Under the pieces are notes generated by a model. The model was not told the DNA's origin. It worked only from the letters and a program-made list of their open reading frames with translations, and did no database searches. 64,000 nt of DNA, taken from NCBI GenBank assembly GCA_011171075.1, contig DUFD01000002.1, positions 1-64,000 on the forward strand, given 5' to 3'. The position numbers were made by a program, and so were the translations under genes. Shown piece after piece: positions 63,712-64,000 of this stretch. The stretch's first letter is position 1, and each line of letters begins with the position of its first letter. The stretch is from Dehalococcoidia bacterium. Lineage in GTDB: Bacteria; Chloroflexota; Dehalococcoidia; Dehalococcoidales; Fen-1064.

Positions 63712-64000
63712 TTACCTTCGGGACTCACGACCAATAGCCAGCGCCCGCGAGATGATTATCTTCTGTGCCTCGGGAGTGCCGGCCGGGGCAAAGCAGAGTC
63801 CAGCCCTTTGTACCACCTCGAATATATCCTCTGCCAGCGACCATTCAGTATCTTCAATAAGTGTATATGGTCCGAGGACTCTGGCCAGGTCTTCAATAAT
63901 TTCGCCGCCCTTTACCTTGGTGTACAGACCAAGTTGTGGCCCAACATAAGGGGCACGCTGTCCGCTATCGGCTATCCAGGCATTTCGCAGGCCCCACAAC
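63712..64000 (-). CDS. Acyl-CoA dehydrogenase C-terminal fragment, truncated by window edge
   Basis: YVGPQLGLYTKVKGGEIIEDLARVLGPYTLIEDTEWSLAEDIFEVVQRAGLCFAPAGTPEAQKIIISRALAIGRESRR; ORF reaches right edge. Confidence 0.75.
   Translation of the reverse strand, partial: LWGLRNAWIADSGQRAPYVGPQLGLYTKVKGGEIIEDLARVLGPYTLIEDTEWSLAEDIFEVVQRAGLCFAPAGTPEAQKIIISRALAIGRESRR

Overview
A 64 kb chromosomal window with high coding density. Gene content resembles Dehalococcoidia/Chloroflexota, but that is an inference from family content only. No CRISPR array, transposase, phage gene or rRNA was seen. Left end: three tandem, very modular surface/secreted proteins (carboxypeptidase-regulatory-like repeats, dockerin+cohesin, PKD, Ig-like, CARDB-like) that share a ~195-aa module present five times across the three genes. 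Middle: housekeeping and metabolic genes (tRNA-Gly, queH, queA, hisF, cinA, cvpA, ASKHA ferredoxin, amidase, glycine-betaine ABC transporter, acyl-CoA dehydrogenases, htpX/lemA). About 37.4-48 kb: a dense sulfur-trafficking region (Rrf2 regulator, cysK, cysE, NIL protein, two cysteine desulfurase/NifU pairs, fdhD, DsrE-like, TusA, DUF39 homocysteine-biosynthesis protein, TPP riboswitch + Thi4). Right end: RidA, aldo/keto reductase, three large two-component proteins, prepilin peptidase, glycerate kinase, site-2 protease, HAD phosphatase, acyl-CoA dehydrogenases. Most interesting observations: (1) a probable selenoprotein missed by the ORF track, a DsbA/HCCA-isomerase-like thioredoxin-fold protein (minus strand 48792-49415) with an in-frame TGA exactly at the catalytic Cys/Ser position (VYFDYL-U-PYVY), followed by a hairpin with a GGUCUG loop resembling a bacterial SECIS; (2) a 37-aa Met/Cys-rich small ORF with a good Shine-Dalgarno upstream of the homocysteine-biosynthesis gene; (3) an orphan PycTM/DUF5706-like membrane protein; (4) an Ala/Leu coiled-coil lipoprotein whose four cysteines all fall on the same heptad position; (5) the five-copy surface module family.
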